Source: Rebecca billardiae RCC1528 | Lineage: Eukaryota; Haptophyta | Direction of reading: 5' to 3' | Length of the DNA: 64,000 nucleotides | NCBI GenBank assembly: GCA_965240325.2 | Contig: OZ251239.1 | Coordinates: 1 to 64,000, forward strand | Shown: positions 34,233 through 45,300 of the stretch, piece by piece | Layout of the letters: each line of letters opens with the position of its first letter | Position numbering within the stretch: the stretch's first letter is position 1 | The notes under the pieces: model-generated | What the model saw: the letters and a program-made list of their open reading frames with translations, nothing else | Database searches by the model: none | What the model was told of the DNA's origin: nothing | Position numbers and translations under genes: made by a program

Positions 34233-35698
34233 TCAGCGCAGGACGAGGTCGGTCGCCTCGGCGACGGCGCGCCTGAACGCCTCGTCCTGCCGCGCGAGCG
34301 CCGGCTCGGGCGGCGCGCTGAACACGGGCAGGCTGCGCAGCTGCGCCTCGCGGCCGGGCGCCGCCATGTTCTGCAGCAGGCCGAACGCCATGGCGTCCAC
34401 GAGCGCGAGGCTGGGGTGGAAGCACGTCATGCTGTCCATGAGGCGGCGCTCAAAGCGCATGCCGAGCATGAAGGGCTGCAGCCGCACCACGAGCCCGTCC
34501 GCGCCGCCCGCGCCGTCGAAGGCCGCCTCGACCTCCCTCAGCTCGCGGTTGATCTGCGCCGCGTACTCGTCCGCGCCCGGGCCGCGGTTGAACGTCGCGG
34601 CGCTCGTGACGAAGTTGAGCGCCTTCCACAGCGCGACGCGCGCGTGGCAGCCCGGGTGCGCCGCGAGCATGGCGTCGAGCGTCGACGGGTGCTCGCTCAC
34701 GCCGACGAGGTTGACGTACGTCCGCGGCAGCGCCTGTCCCAGGTACCCGAAGAGCTCCCACAGCGCAGCGCGGATGCGGCCGATGTCGCGCGGCGTCCAC
34801 CACTGCCGGGGGCGGGTGTGTGTGTGCGTGTGTGTGTGTGTGAGCGGCGCGCCCACCGCGGCACGCGCGTGCGGGCGCGTGCGGGTCTGCGCGCGGGCAG
34901 CGTCGGCTGACGGCGGCCGGCGCACAGCCCGCGGCCGCGCGATGCGCCCGGGCGGGGCGTGGGCGTCGGGCGTCGGGCGCGGGAGGGCGGGCAGCGCGCG
35001 CCGCGCCACGCGCCGCCGCACCTGGTCCCCCCACGAGGGCATGACGGTGAGAACCTTCCACTGGCGGTGCAGGTGCGGGAGCTCGTCGTCGATCCAGCGG
35101 CGCAGGTCCCTCGCCTGCGTGAGCAGCGAGCTGTTCCGCGCCTCCCCCTCCCAGAAGTTGTACGTGAGGGAGGCGCCGTCGATGGCGGCGTTGAGCCCGC
35201 AGCGCTGCCTGCACGCGGGGCAGTTGGGGCAGGACGGGTGGGTGGGAGCGCGGTGCGAGGGGCCGCGCGGCGCGTCGCGTGGGCGCGGATGCCGAGCGCG
35301 CGGCCGGCCGCGGCCGCACACCTGCGATCGCCGCACGGGTCCACCGTCTTGAAGACGTGCGAGCCCTGCGAGAGGCCCTGCAGCGCGGGGTTGAAGCGCC
35401 TGATCAGCGTGCCCAGCGTCTCCACGCGGTCCCCGCGCGCGACCACGCCGCTCCCGCACCCCCAAGAGCCGCCGCGGTAGTCGGTGTAAAAGTCGAGCTC
35501 GCCCTTCCGCGGCCGGTGCACGTTGAAGCCGGTCATCCACGAGTCGCCGAGGCACATGAGCGCGGCGACCTGCGAGGCGTTGATGCTGAACGCGGTGCGG
35601 TGCCGCTTGGGCGCCGGCTCGTCCGCGACCGTCGCCGCCATCACGCACGCCAACGCGCACGACGCCGTCATGCGCGCGCGCGGGCGCGTCGCCATCAT
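34233..35698 (-). CDS. Phospholipase-B1-like SGNH/GDSL hydrolase with altered active site
   Basis: Three exons (35698-35322, 35208-35022, 34802-34233) give 377 residues. A signal-like N-terminus leads to block I, CLGDSWMTG, with the nucleophile Ser53. Then come TDYRGGSWG and LIRRFNPALQGLSQGSH, which closely follow the phospholipase B1 pattern. GLNAAIDGA, ALPRTYVNLVGVSE, YAAQINRELREVE and LVVRLQPFM also fit that family, as does the final TCFHPS with His317. The usual GGND of block III is SWGD here, and the Asp of the DCFH block is Thr, with an Asp six residues before His317. Introns of 113 and 219 bases are present; the second holds a (CA)n run. It is probably secreted and acts on phospholipids, unless catalytically dead. 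Confidence 0.85.
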
Positions 35699-36242
35699 GA
35701 TGTTACTTTTAATCTTTTTATGGCGGAGGTCGGTGAGTAATTGAGCAAAATCCGAATTGTGGTCGTCATCGTAGTAGCAGTATTGCTCGCGCACCTCCGT
35801 CGTCACTCGTCATTCGTCAAAGATTCACTTTAGTGATTTACCCCCAGTAGAGTAGTACTGTCAATCTCGCCTACCTGAGCTGTGTGCGTCTCTTGTTCTT
35901 GAGTCTGAAGTAGTAAACTACTGCCGTATAGCAGATGACATGTGGATGATTATGCGGTCGATCAGCAGCCGATCACACTATACGTAGTTACATGTGCAGT
36001 GCCCGGGCCGAGCACTGTCAGCGCCGACAGCGCGCGCGCGCCCGCGGCGGCTCGGTCCGTGCGCCGGCTGAGCCGATGATCCCGCCGATGATACGGCTCA
36101 GCCAGGACTTCGTGCGGCAGACGTCAGAGCGTCGCCGCCTCTGACGCCGCGGACCCCGGCGGCGGGCGGGCGACTGGCGGATCCGGCCTGGCCCGCGGGG
36201 CCGAGTGCCGGTGCGGTCGGCTCGGTCCGGCGGGGCACTCGC
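35699..36242. other. Intergenic, upstream of the SGNH hydrolase
   Basis: These 544 bases are of mixed composition, AT-rich next to the hydrolase start (35700-36000) and GC-rich towards the leftward Cys-rich gene's stop. They presumably hold the hydrolase promoter and the 3' end of the Cys-rich gene. No gene is seen. Confidence 0.5.
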
Positions 36243-36595
36243 CTACGCACACTGCCTCCGCCGCCGGCAGTCCGGCCCCGCGCGGAGCAGCGCGTCGACC
36301 TCGTCGTCGGCGCCGCCCTCCATCGCATCGTCGGCCGCGCCGCTGCAGCGCCGCGGCCGCTTCGAGCCCGCAGCCGCAGCCGAGCCGCTCGGCGGCTCGG
36401 CGGCCGCGAGCGCACACGACATCACTGGCACGCCGAAGAAGGCGGGGTGAGGGTGAGGGTGAGGGTTCGCTGACACGCCGAAGAAGGCGGCGCGCGCGCG
36501 CGCGGCCGCGCCGTCCGCGCGCTCGTCGTCGTCGTCGTCGCCCGCCTCGTCCACACTCGCCCCGCGCAGCGAGCTGCGCTCCCCCGCGGCGCTCT

Positions 36596-36632
<37 letters not shown>

Positions 36633-37454
36633 GGCCTCGTCCTCGCGCCACCAGCCGCCCGAGTCCGAGCAGGGCCAAGGGTCAGGCCAGGGGTCAGGCC
36701 AAGGGTCCGAGGCCTCGCTGCCGCCGTGCTCCGCGCCCGCCGCGCTGAGCTCGCCCTCGCTGCGCGGCGCGCACGCGCAGCACGGCGCGCGCATCCGCGC
36801 GTCGCCGAGCGCGTCGAGCCGCGCGCGCGCGCCGCACTGCGCGCAGGTGCGGCGCGCGTCGCAGTCCTCGCACAGCGCGCCCTCGCACAGCGCGCCCTCG
36901 CACAGCTCGGCCGCGCGCGTGCGCCGCGCGCAGCGCGCGCACGGCTCGCACTCGCAGTACGCGCGCGGGTACGCGCCGTCGTCGGCCGCGTCGTCGCGCA
37001 GCCCGCCGCACGCCTCGCACCACGTCGCCTCCACGCGCGCCTGCAGCAGCCGCTCCGCCTCCGCGGCGGCGAGCGCGGCCGCGTCGCCCAGCTCGGCGCG
37101 CGCCGCGCGCGCTCCCGCCGCCACGTCGAGGTGCTCGGGGCGGAAGACGCGCGCGCGCAGGAGGTGCTCGCGCGCGTCGTGCAGGCTCGCGATCTCCGGC
37201 GGCGCGAGGCTCACGCCGCCGTCGCGCGTCCAGCCGCGCTCGCGCAGCGCGTGCGCCCACGGCCGGACGCGGTGCGACATGCGCGCCTGCACGGCGCCCG
37301 GCGCGCGCAGCGAGAGCGTGAGCGTCGGGTGCGCGCCGACGTGCATGCACTCGCACCAGCCGTGCTCGAGGTACTCCCAGCACATCAGGCCGGGCCCCCA
37401 CTTCTCCTTGCCGCTCTCGACGAAGCGGCGGCGCCACGCGTGGAAGTCGGTCAT
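36243..37454 (-). CDS. Unknown Cys-rich protein with acidic low-complexity tail
   Basis: The frame gives 403 residues from ATG 37454. It stays open about 56 codons further upstream without another ATG, so a 5' exon may be missing. Residues 1-110 (MTDFHAWRRRFVESGKEKW, then MCWEYLEHGWCECMHVG) look globular. Residues 170-260 carry paired cysteines (WCEACGG, YCECEPCARCARR, CEDCDARRTCAQCG) that could bind zinc. A 15-bp duplication repeats CEGAL, and later tracts are DPWP repeats, 13 Ala, an Asp run and PHPHPHP. I recognise no family. Cys pairing suggests a zinc-ribbon-like protein interaction module. Confidence 0.6.
36444..36466. repeat. GGGTGA hexamer tract inside a coding region
   Basis: Almost four GGGTGA units, one base different from TTAGGG, read on the opposite strand as Pro-His repeats of the Cys-rich protein. 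Two near-identical GCCGAAGAAGGCGG segments flank it, giving a duplicated AFFGV peptide. Confidence 0.8.
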
Positions 37455-37770
37455 GACGACGAGGCGCGGGTTGGCGTCGCCGGTCGGGGCTGGGCTGGGC
37501 GGCTGCAGACGGGCTCGCGGGTACACTCTCAACTCGGGCGCCGATTGGCGGACGAGCCGGCCGCCCAAAGTGGCGAGCGCAGAGGATTCGTCGGCGCTTA
37601 TGCGCTGATTTTGCACGCCCAAGTACGAGCCGAGTAGTCATCGATGTGGAACTCGCGGTCGGCGGCCATTCTCCGAAGCTTCTGCGCTCAGTTCTGACAG
37701 ATTCGCCTCGCAACCCCGGCCGTCCGTTCACGTTGCTGCTCATTCTCATCATCAAAGACTCCGCCGCAAT
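37455..37770. other. Intergenic, between two leftward genes
   Basis: These 316 bases hold the 3' region of the large membrane-protein gene and the upstream region of the Cys-rich gene. If the latter has a missing 5' exon, it would lie here or just beyond; I cannot define one. Confidence 0.45.
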
Positions 37771-40700
37771 TCAGCTCGCGTGCCACGCGGCGGCGGCGAT
37801 GGCGGCGCGCAGCACGCGGCGCACGCTCGCGTTGAAGCGCTCGAGCGCGACGTCGCGCTCCGCGGGCTGACCCTCGTCGCCGCCGCCGCGCGCCAGCCGG
37901 CTCGGCCGCAGCCCCGACGAGAAGGACGAGCGCACGAGCCCGAGGATGGCGGCGCGCTCCGCGTCCGTGCGGCAGCGCGCGCGCCCGACGTCCACGGCGC
38001 CGAGCAGCGACGCCTCGAGCGACGCGCGCCCCGAGCGCAGCGCGCGCAGCAGCGCCTCGCGCTCCGCGGGCGGCACGCACAGCTCGAGCCCGGCGGAGGG
38101 CGCCGCGGCCGACGGCAGCGCGAGCGACAGGCCGCGCGGCGCGCAGCACGCGGCGGCGCGCGAGGCCGCGCCGGGGCCGGCGGCGGCGGCGGCGTGCGGC
38201 GCGGCGACGGAGGCGACGCGGCGCAGCACGCGCGCGTCGAGCGAGCCGCCGCCCTCGCCCGCCGCCGCCGCGCCGCCCGCCGCCCCGGCCACCGCCGCGT
38301 CGGCGGCGCGCGCGACGACCGCGCGCTCGGGGAACGAGGCGGCGCGCGGCGGCGCACCGCCGGGCTGCGGCTGCGGCTGCGGCTGCGGCTGGGGCTCTGC
38401 GCCGCCGCCGAGCGCGAGCGCGCGCGCCGCGCTGAGCTGCGCCGCGCCGCCGGGCAGGCTGCGCGCGCGCGCGAGCACGCGCGCCGCGGCGCGGCCGTGC
38501 GCGGCCGCGTGCGCGCCGCCGTGCGCGCCCGCGTTGAGCAGCTCGCACAGGCACCACGCGCGGCGCAGGCACAGCGGCGCGGCGACGCTGTCCAGCACCA
38601 GCACGGTGCGGCCGATGCGCGCCTGCACGGCCGCGACGGCGGCGAGGCGGTGCAGCGCGTGCTGCCGCTCCTGCTGCTCCGGCTGCTGCGGCTGCTGCTG
38701 CGGCTGCTGCGGCTGCTGCGCCGAGCCCTCGGCAGCCGCGCACACGCCGCCCTGCGCGCTGAGCGCACGCGCGGGCGGCTGCGCGCCGTGTGCACGCTCG
38801 GGCGGCTGCGCGCTGAGCGCAGGCTGAGGCGGCATGCTCCACACATCGATCCAGAGGTGGGTGCTGCGCACGTCCCGCGCACACGCGCGCAGGTGGCCCT
38901 CGAGCGCGTCCAGCAGGCGGAGCAGCGGGCACGCGCGCGCGTGGCACACGAAGATGCTCGCGGGGCCCACGGCCGCGCTGCCGTCCGCGCAGCGCCGCGC
39001 TGCGTGCAGCTGCGCCAGCGACGGCGGCGCGGCCCAGCCGCCACCCGCCGCCACCGCCGCCGCCGCCTCCGCCGCGCCGAGCTGCGCGAGCGCGTGCGTG
39101 GGCGCGTCGTGCGCCAGCCCGTGCCGCTGCGCCCACTCGCGCAGGTACGGCAGCGTCACGCCGAGCAGCAGCGCGCCGCCGGGCGGCGCGCTGCCCGGCG
39201 CTGCGGCGGGCGCGGCGGGCGCGGGCGCGGGGCAGCGCGCGCGCGCGGAGGCGGTGGGCGGCGGCCCGAGCGCGCGGCCCGCGCCGCGCGCCGCGTCGGG
39301 CGCCGCGGCGTGCGCCGAGCGCGGCGGCGGCGGCGAGAGCGCGGCGGTGTGCGCCGCGCGCGGCTGCCGCAGCCGCACGGGCAGCGCCACGGGCGGCGCG
39401 CACGCAGCGGGCGCGGCCGCCTCCTCCGCCGGCGCGCACGTGCCGGCCGCGGACGGCGCGGCGGCCGCCGCCGGCGGCGCGGGCGCGGGCGCGGGCGACG
39501 CTGCTGCCGCGCCGCCCTGGGTGCCGCCGCCGCCGCGGTGGTGGTGGTGGCTGCACGGAGGCGCGTGCAACGCCTCCTCGCGCTCCTCCGCCTCCGACAG
39601 GTCGGTGAAGCGCAGCTCCGCCGGGCGGCGCACGGCGCAGCCGCCGCCCACCGCGCCCGCGCCGCCCGCGGCGCGCGGCGGCGGCAGCGGCGGCAGCCGC
39701 GCGCTGCGGCCGGCGGCGGCGGCGTCGGCGGGCGTCGGCGCGCGCTCGCGCAGCGCGGGCGGCGCGCTCGCGCGCTCGAGCTCCTCGTCCGTCCCACCGC
39801 TCGTGCGCGGCAGCGAGGGCGGCGTCGAGACGCCGCCATCCGTCGGCGCGCTCCGCGCCGCGCCGCCCGCCGCCGCGCCGCCGCCGCCGCCGCGCTCGGG
39901 CGGCCAGCGCTGCGCCCAGCGCTGCGCCCAGAGAGGCGACGACTCGGGCGCGGGCTCAGAGGCGCGGCCGCGCTCGGAGGCGCGCGCGGCGCGCTCGGCG
40001 CGGCGGTGCCGCCGGCCCGGCGCGGCGCCCTCCTCCGCCACCGCCGCGCCGTACGCGTGCATCGACCACTGCTGCTGCGGCTGCGGCGGCCCAGCCGGCG
40101 GCGGCTGCGCCCATGAGCCTCGGACCAGCCGCGCGCCGCCGCCCGCGCCCGCGCCCGCGCCGCGCTCGCTGCCACGCGCGGAGCGGGCGGAGTGCGTGCT
40201 GCCGTCGGCGCCGCCGCTCGAGCCGTGGCTCACGCGCGACTTGGCCCACCCGCCGCTCGCACCCGCCGCACCCGCCGCCGCCTCGGCCGCCGCCGCGGCC
40301 GCGGCCGCGTCCGCGAGGCCGCGCGCCGCGTCCGCGCGCGCCGCGCCGCCGGGCGCGCGCGGAGCGCGGCCCGGTGCGTCGGCGTGCACGCGCGCGCCGC
40401 GCGGCTGCCGCCGGCGCGCGAGCGCGCGCGCCGCCGCCGCGCACAGCGCGTGCGCCGGCCCGCGCGCGCCGCCGCCGCCGCCGCCGAGCGCGACGCCGAC
40501 GGCTGCGGCGCGCGCGTAGCCCGCGCCGCCCAGCGCGGCCAGCAGCGCGCTTGCCGCGCACAGCCGCCGCCAGGGGGCGACGAAGGCGGGCGCGTAGGCG
40601 AGGCCGAGCGCGAGGCTCAGCGCGGTGAGCGCGTCGGCGCGCCGGCTCGCGCGCACGAGCGCGTCCAGCGCCGGCCGCGCACCGCCGCCGCCGGCGCCGG

Positions 40701-41874
40701 CGGCCGGCGCGCGCGCGAGCGCGGCGCGCGCGGCGCGCGTGTGCGCGAGCGCGGCGGCGGGCGTTCCGATGAGGGCGAGCGCGGCGGTGGCGGCGAGCGC
40801 GGCGGCGGGCGGGCGCGCGCCCGCGGCCCACGCGAGCCACAGCGCGAGCTCGAGCAGCGCGAGCGCGCACGCGAGCGCCACCGCGCCGCGGCGCCGCGCG
40901 CGCGCGCGCGCGCCCGCGCCGGCCGCGCCGGCGCGCGGCGCCGCGCCGGCCGCGGCGCCGGCCGCGGCGCGCGCGCGTGCGCCGAGGTGGAGCGCGAGCA
41001 GCGCGGCGGCGAGGGCGCCGAGCGCGGCCTGCGCGTGCAGCACGCCCAGCGCCGCGCGCAGCGGCCAGTGCGCCGCGCCGACCAGCAGCGCGTCCGCCGC
41101 CGCCGCCGCGAGCCGCGCCGCCGCCGCCGCCGCGTCCGCTGCCAGCGCGGCCGCGCACAGCCGCGGCATCGGCGGCGGCGCGGCGCCGCCGCCGCGGCCG
41201 CCGCGCCGGCCGCGGAGGAGCGGTGCGAGGGCGCGCTCGAGCGCGGCGTACTGGGCGAGGCCGAGCAGCACGCGCGCGCCCACGCCGAGCCGCGCGAGCC
41301 ACGCGCCGCGCCACGGCCCCTCCTCCGGCGCGAGCGCGACGCGCATGGCCGCGCCCGCGCGCGCCGCGGCCGCGAGCGGCGCGAGCGCCGCGCCCGTGGC
41401 GTCGGCGGCGGCGAGGGCGGCGAGGGCGCGCGCGTCGTCGGCGGCGGCCCACGCGTTCGACGCGCAGCCCGCCACCGGCGCGAGCCCGAGCAGCCGCTCG
41501 TCGTACGCCACCCAGCCCGCCGCGCCCGCGGCCGCGGCCGCGGCGGCGTGCTGGCCGAGTGAGCACCCGCCGCCGCCCGGCAGCCACGCGGGGCTGGGGG
41601 CGAGGACGACGGCGCCGGCGAGGGCGCGCGCGCCAACGTAGGCGGGCGGGCAGCTCGAGACGTCCCACTCGGACGGCTCGGTGAGCACGAGCGCGCCCGT
41701 CGCGCTCGCGCCCGCCGGCGCGCGCTCGAGCCGCACGGCGGCGTACGCGGCGCCGCGCAGCTCGGCGGGGCCGTCGAGCACGCGCAGCGCGCAGCGCGCG
41801 GCGGGGAGGGCGGCGGCGCCGAGGGCGAGGGCGAGGCGCGCGCGCCGCGCGCCTCTCCGACCTCTCGAGCGCAT
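37771..41874 (-). CDS. Large multi-pass membrane protein with C-terminal TIR-like domain
   Basis: This intronless gene encodes 1,367 residues from ATG 41874, which gives a clear signal peptide (RRARLALALGAAALPAARC). Residues 40-190 resemble a protease-associated (PA) luminal domain (WDVSSCPPAYVG, then a hydrophobic strand and AAAGAAGWVAYDE). About seven hydrophobic segments follow to roughly residue 520. A long Ala/Pro/Gly-rich cytoplasmic linker leads to a C-terminal domain with SIFVCHARACPLLRLLDAL, THLWIDVWSMP, RTVLVLDS and LRRAWCLCELLN. That order is typical of the TIR-like (W)IDIF...RAWCLWE domain of algal and protist signalling proteins. A Gln/Pro-rich insert lies within it. A membrane receptor role is inferred. 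The gene is divergent from the AK9-like gene. Confidence 0.75.
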   Translation of the reverse strand: MRSRGRRGARRARLALALGAAALPAARCALRVLDGPAELRGAAYAAVRLERAPAGASATGALVLTEPSEWDVSSCPPAYVGARALAGAVVLAPSPAWLPGGGGCSLGQHAAAAAAAGAAGWVAYDERLLGLAPVAGCASNAWAAADDARALAALAAADATGAALAPLAAAARAGAAMRVALAPEEGPWRGAWLARLGVGARVLLGLAQYAALERALAPLLRGRRGGRGGGAAPPPMPRLCAAALAADAAAAAARLAAAAADALLVGAAHWPLRAALGVLHAQAALGALAAALLALHLGARARAAAGAAAGAAPRAGAAGAGARARARRRGAVALACALALLELALWLAWAAGARPPAAALAATAALALIGTPAAALAHTRAARAALARAPAAGAGGGGARPALDALVRASRRADALTALSLALGLAYAPAFVAPWRRLCAASALLAALGGAGYARAAAVGVALGGGGGGARGPAHALCAAAARALARRRQPRGARVHADAPGRAPRAPGGAARADAARGLADAAAAAAAAEAAAGAAGASGGWAKSRVSHGSSGGADGSTHSARSARGSERGAGAGAGGGARLVRGSWAQPPPAGPPQPQQQWSMHAYGAAVAEEGAAPGRRHRRAERAARASERGRASEPAPESSPLWAQRWAQRWPPERGGGGGAAAGGAARSAPTDGGVSTPPSLPRTSGGTDEELERASAPPALRERAPTPADAAAAGRSARLPPLPPPRAAGGAGAVGGGCAVRRPAELRFTDLSEAEEREEALHAPPCSHHHHRGGGGTQGGAAAASPAPAPAPPAAAAAPSAAGTCAPAEEAAAPAACAPPVALPVRLRQPRAAHTAALSPPPPRSAHAAAPDAARGAGRALGPPPTASARARCPAPAPAAPAAAPGSAPPGGALLLGVTLPYLREWAQRHGLAHDAPTHALAQLGAAEAAAAVAAGGGWAAPPSLAQLHAARRCADGSAAVGPASIFVCHARACPLLRLLDALEGHLRACARDVRSTHLWIDVWSMPPQPALSAQPPERAHGAQPPARALSAQGGVCAAAEGSAQQPQQPQQQPQQPEQQERQHALHRLAAVAAVQARIGRTVLVLDSVAAPLCLRRAWCLCELLNAGAHGGAHAAAHGRAAARVLARARSLPGGAAQLSAARALALGGGAEPQPQPQPQPQPGGAPPRAASFPERAVVARAADAAVAGAAGGAAAAGEGGGSLDARVLRRVASVAAPHAAAAAGPGAASRAAACCAPRGLSLALPSAAAPSAGLELCVPPAEREALLRALRSGRASLEASLLGAVDVGRARCRTDAERAAILGLVRSSFSSGLRPSRLARGGGDEGQPAERDVALERFNASVRRVLRAAIAAAAWHAS

Positions 41875-42378
41875 CTTGCAGCGCCTCGGGCGGGGCGCGC
41901 CCGGAGGCGAGGCCCGCGACTGCCGCTTTGGCCTTGGCTGCCTAACCAACTCAACCGACACGTGGGGGGTGGATCTGCGACGAGATCCAAGATCCCGACG
42001 ATCTCGCGCTCGTCATCAGCGCAAGAGGCACACCTTGTGGCCCCCCATTAGTTATCAAGCGCCTGCGCGATTAATAGCACGAGATGTCGAAATCAGGCGC
42101 GTTCAGTTTCAGGGTTGAGAGGATATACGTCGTGGCTATTTTGGGCCATCGCCCAAATATTGGATGTGGAACCAACCGCCGACCCGTCCCAATACATGGA
42201 CCAATTCCAGTCATGAATATGCGACAAGAGTTTCGTCGGTCGGGCTCTCCGATTTTCCGAGTTTCTCGCCATATTAATTCTTTCGAACGCGGCGCGGTCG
42301 AAAAAAAAAAGCCGCCCCTCTAACGTTACGGGGGTTAGCGCGAGGCGCCTTGCTGCTCGCTCAAGCGCCCCACCACCG
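41875..42378. promoter_or_regulatory. Divergent intergenic region, membrane protein / AK9-like
   Basis: About 500 bases separate the two start codons, clearly less GC-rich than the genes. A short palindrome, TTGGGCCATCGCCCAA, lies near 42139-42154, and an A-run at 42301-42310 precedes the AK9-like start by about 70 bases. No further gene is seen. Confidence 0.5.
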
Positions 42379-45300
42379 ATGCCGCCGCCGAACCGCCGCC
42401 AGTCGCGCCGCGGCTCGGCGCGCGAGGCGGCGCTGGCCCACTCGTGGGCGCGCGCGAAGCTGACCGGCCACCCCGCCGCGCCGCTGCGCCGCCGCCCCGA
42501 CGAGCCCGTCGACGCGCCGCACGGCCTGGGCGCGCGGCTCGCGCTGCGGCACGAGCCGCACGTGTCGCGCGAGCTCGCGCGCTTCTGGGCGGCGTTCGAG
42601 AAGGGGCCGGACGGGCGCGTGGGCAAGGCGGCGTACCTGGCCGCGCACCGCAAGTGGTGCGCCGCGCTCGTGCCCGACATGACCGTCGCCGAGGCCGACG
42701 CGTCCGGCCTCGGCTCGTGGGAGGTGGACGCGGACGGCGCGCCCTCGCTCGGCGAGGAGGAGGTGGGGGACGCGCTGTTCCAGCTCGCGGACATCTGGTG
42801 CGTGGGCGTGTCGGCGGACGAGTACGCGCTCTTCCTGTACAAGCTCTTCTGCCGCGTCGCCGAGCGCGTCACCGTCTCCGCCGGCGGCGTGGAGACGGTG
42901 GTGCGGCCGCGGCAGCCCAAGGCCCGGCGGCTGCACCGCTACCGCGCGTTCGTCGCGCAGCGCGCGGCGAAGCTGAACGCGGAGGCGCCGCCGGCGATGC
43001 TGGGGCTGCCGCCGCCCGCGGCCTCGCCCGCCGCCGCGCCGGGCGCCGAGGACGACGACGCCGCCGCCGCCGCCGAGCCCGGCGCGGGCGGCGGCGCGGA
43101 CGACGAGCCGCAGGCGGCGGGCGAGGCGGCGAAGGAGGGCGCGGAGGAGGAGGAGGAGGAGGGCGGCGGCGCGCCCGAGGGCGGCGGTGGCGAGGGCGCG
43201 CCGGCGGGCGCGCCCGGTGCGTCGGACGACGCGCCGGCCGCCGACGCCGGCACGCCCGCCGCTGCCGACGCCGCCGATCCCGGCGCGGACGCGGACGCGG
43301 ACGCGGCCGCCGCCGCCGCCGCCGAGCAGGGCGCGGCCGCGCCGCCGATCGTGCAGCCGACGCCGCCCTCGACCGCGGGCGCGTCCGAGCGCGCGCCGCC
43401 CGCCGACGTCGAGGCGGCGGAGTACGCGCGGATGCGCGCGGCCGCCGCCGAGGACGCCGCCCTCCGCCTCGACGAGGTGCCGCACGAGCCGTCCCTGTTT
43501 GCGCGGCAGCGGTATGCGTTTGCGCCCGACAGCGCTGTGTTCCCGCTGGCGCTCTTCGACGTGGCCGAGCCGCAGTGGAACGTGGTGGCGGCGGCGCAGG
43601 CGGGCGCGGAGGGCGTGGACTACGGCGCGGCGGCGGCGTCGTCGTGCATGCTCATCTGCGCCGTGAAGGACGACGAGGCGCCCGGCGGCGAGGGCGGCGA
43701 CGACGGCGGCGGCGGCGGCCTCGACGGCGCGCCCGGCCTCGGCCTGGGGCTGGATGCGCGGCTCGGCCGCGACGCGTCGAGCGCGCCGCCGCTGCGCGTG
43801 CTGTGCGAGCGCACGCGGCTGGTGGGGCTGCGCGGGGCGTCGTCGAAGGCGAACTTCCCCGAGGTGCCCGCCGAGGAGGCGGCGGCGTGGGAGGACGACC
43901 GCATGCCCTCCGCCGACCTCCCCGTCCCCGCCGCCTCTGAGCCCGAGCTCGGCGCGCCGCCCGCGGCCGCGCCCATGGTCGTGCTGGTGACAGGCAAGCC
44001 GGGCACGCGCACGGCGATGCTCGCGCGCGCGCTCGCGCGCCGGCTGCGCGTGCGCTGCGTGCGCGCGGCGGACGTGCGCGAGCGGCTGCAGAAGCGGCTC
44101 GACGTCAAGTGGAAGCGGCAGGTCGCCGACGCGGAGGCGGCGGCGGAGGAGGCGGCGGCGGCCGCCGAGGAGGCGGCGGCGGCGGCCGCGGACGCCGACG
44201 CGGCCGCCGACGCCGACGCCGACGGCGGCGCGGACGGCGAGGGCGGCGCGGACGCGGCGGCGCCGCCGCAGCCCGCGTCGCCCGGCGCGGCGGGCACGCC
44301 GCCGTCGGCGCACGAGCCGCCGCCGCGCCCCGAGGTGCCCGAGGCCTCGTGGCTGCGCGGCGTGCGCGCGCTGCTGCACGGCGCGGACGCGGCGCGGCGC
44401 GGCGTGGTCCTCGAGGGCTTCCCGCGAGACGCGTCCGACCTCACGCGGATGGTGGGGAGCTGGGGGCTGCCGCACCCGACGCACCACCTCGAGCTGAGCG
44501 CGTCGGACGAGGACGTGCTGGCGGGCGCGTGGATGGCGCGCGTCGACCCCGAGTCCGGCTCGCGCTTCATCGAGCTCGCCGACGGCACCGTCGTCGCGGA
44601 CACGATGGAAGGCGGAGAGCCGGCGCCGCGCGACGACGACGACGACGACGCGGACGAGGCGGAGGCGGCGGGCGGCGGCGGCGCGGAGGAGGAGGGCGCG
44701 CCGCCCAAGCCGCCCTTCGACGAGGCGAGCCTGTTCGCCGAGCCCTTCGACCCGGACGCCGACGCGGCGCACGACGCCGAGCTCGACGACGAGGTGCGCG
44801 CGCTCGCGGCAGGCGCGCCGCTCCGAGACGCCGAGCTGCTCGGCAGGCTGGAGCGGCCGGAGGGGCTGGCGGCGACGGTGGCGCTGCTGGAGGTGGAGCT
44901 GACGCAGCTGGCGGAGGAGGCGGAGGAGGCGGCGGCGGAGCCGGCGGAGGCGGGCGTGGGCGTGCTCGAGGTGGCGATGCCGCCGCCCACGCCGCTCCCC
45001 GCCACGCTCACCCCTGCGCAGCTGCTCGACGCGGCGCTCGCCGCGCTCGGCGACCCGACGCCCGCGCCGCTCGCGCGCGCCGTGCCGCCGCCCGACGGCC
45101 TGCCGTCCGCCGAGGACGAGCCGGGGCCGGCGTCCGCCGAGACGCTGCGCGCGCTGTGCGACGCGGCGAGCGCGCTCATGCCCGACGGCGAGCCCGTCGA
45201 GCTCTCCAAGTTCGGCGCCGCCTGCCCCGTCTCGCTCTCGCGCGGCGCGCTGCTGCCCGGTGAGCCGCGGCTGGGCGGTGTGCTGTACCGCGGGCAGCTG

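Noticed and set aside
41875-41961. Earlier start for the large membrane protein at 41961
   Set aside because: The codon is GTG, and ATG 41874 places the signal peptide at the very N-terminus.
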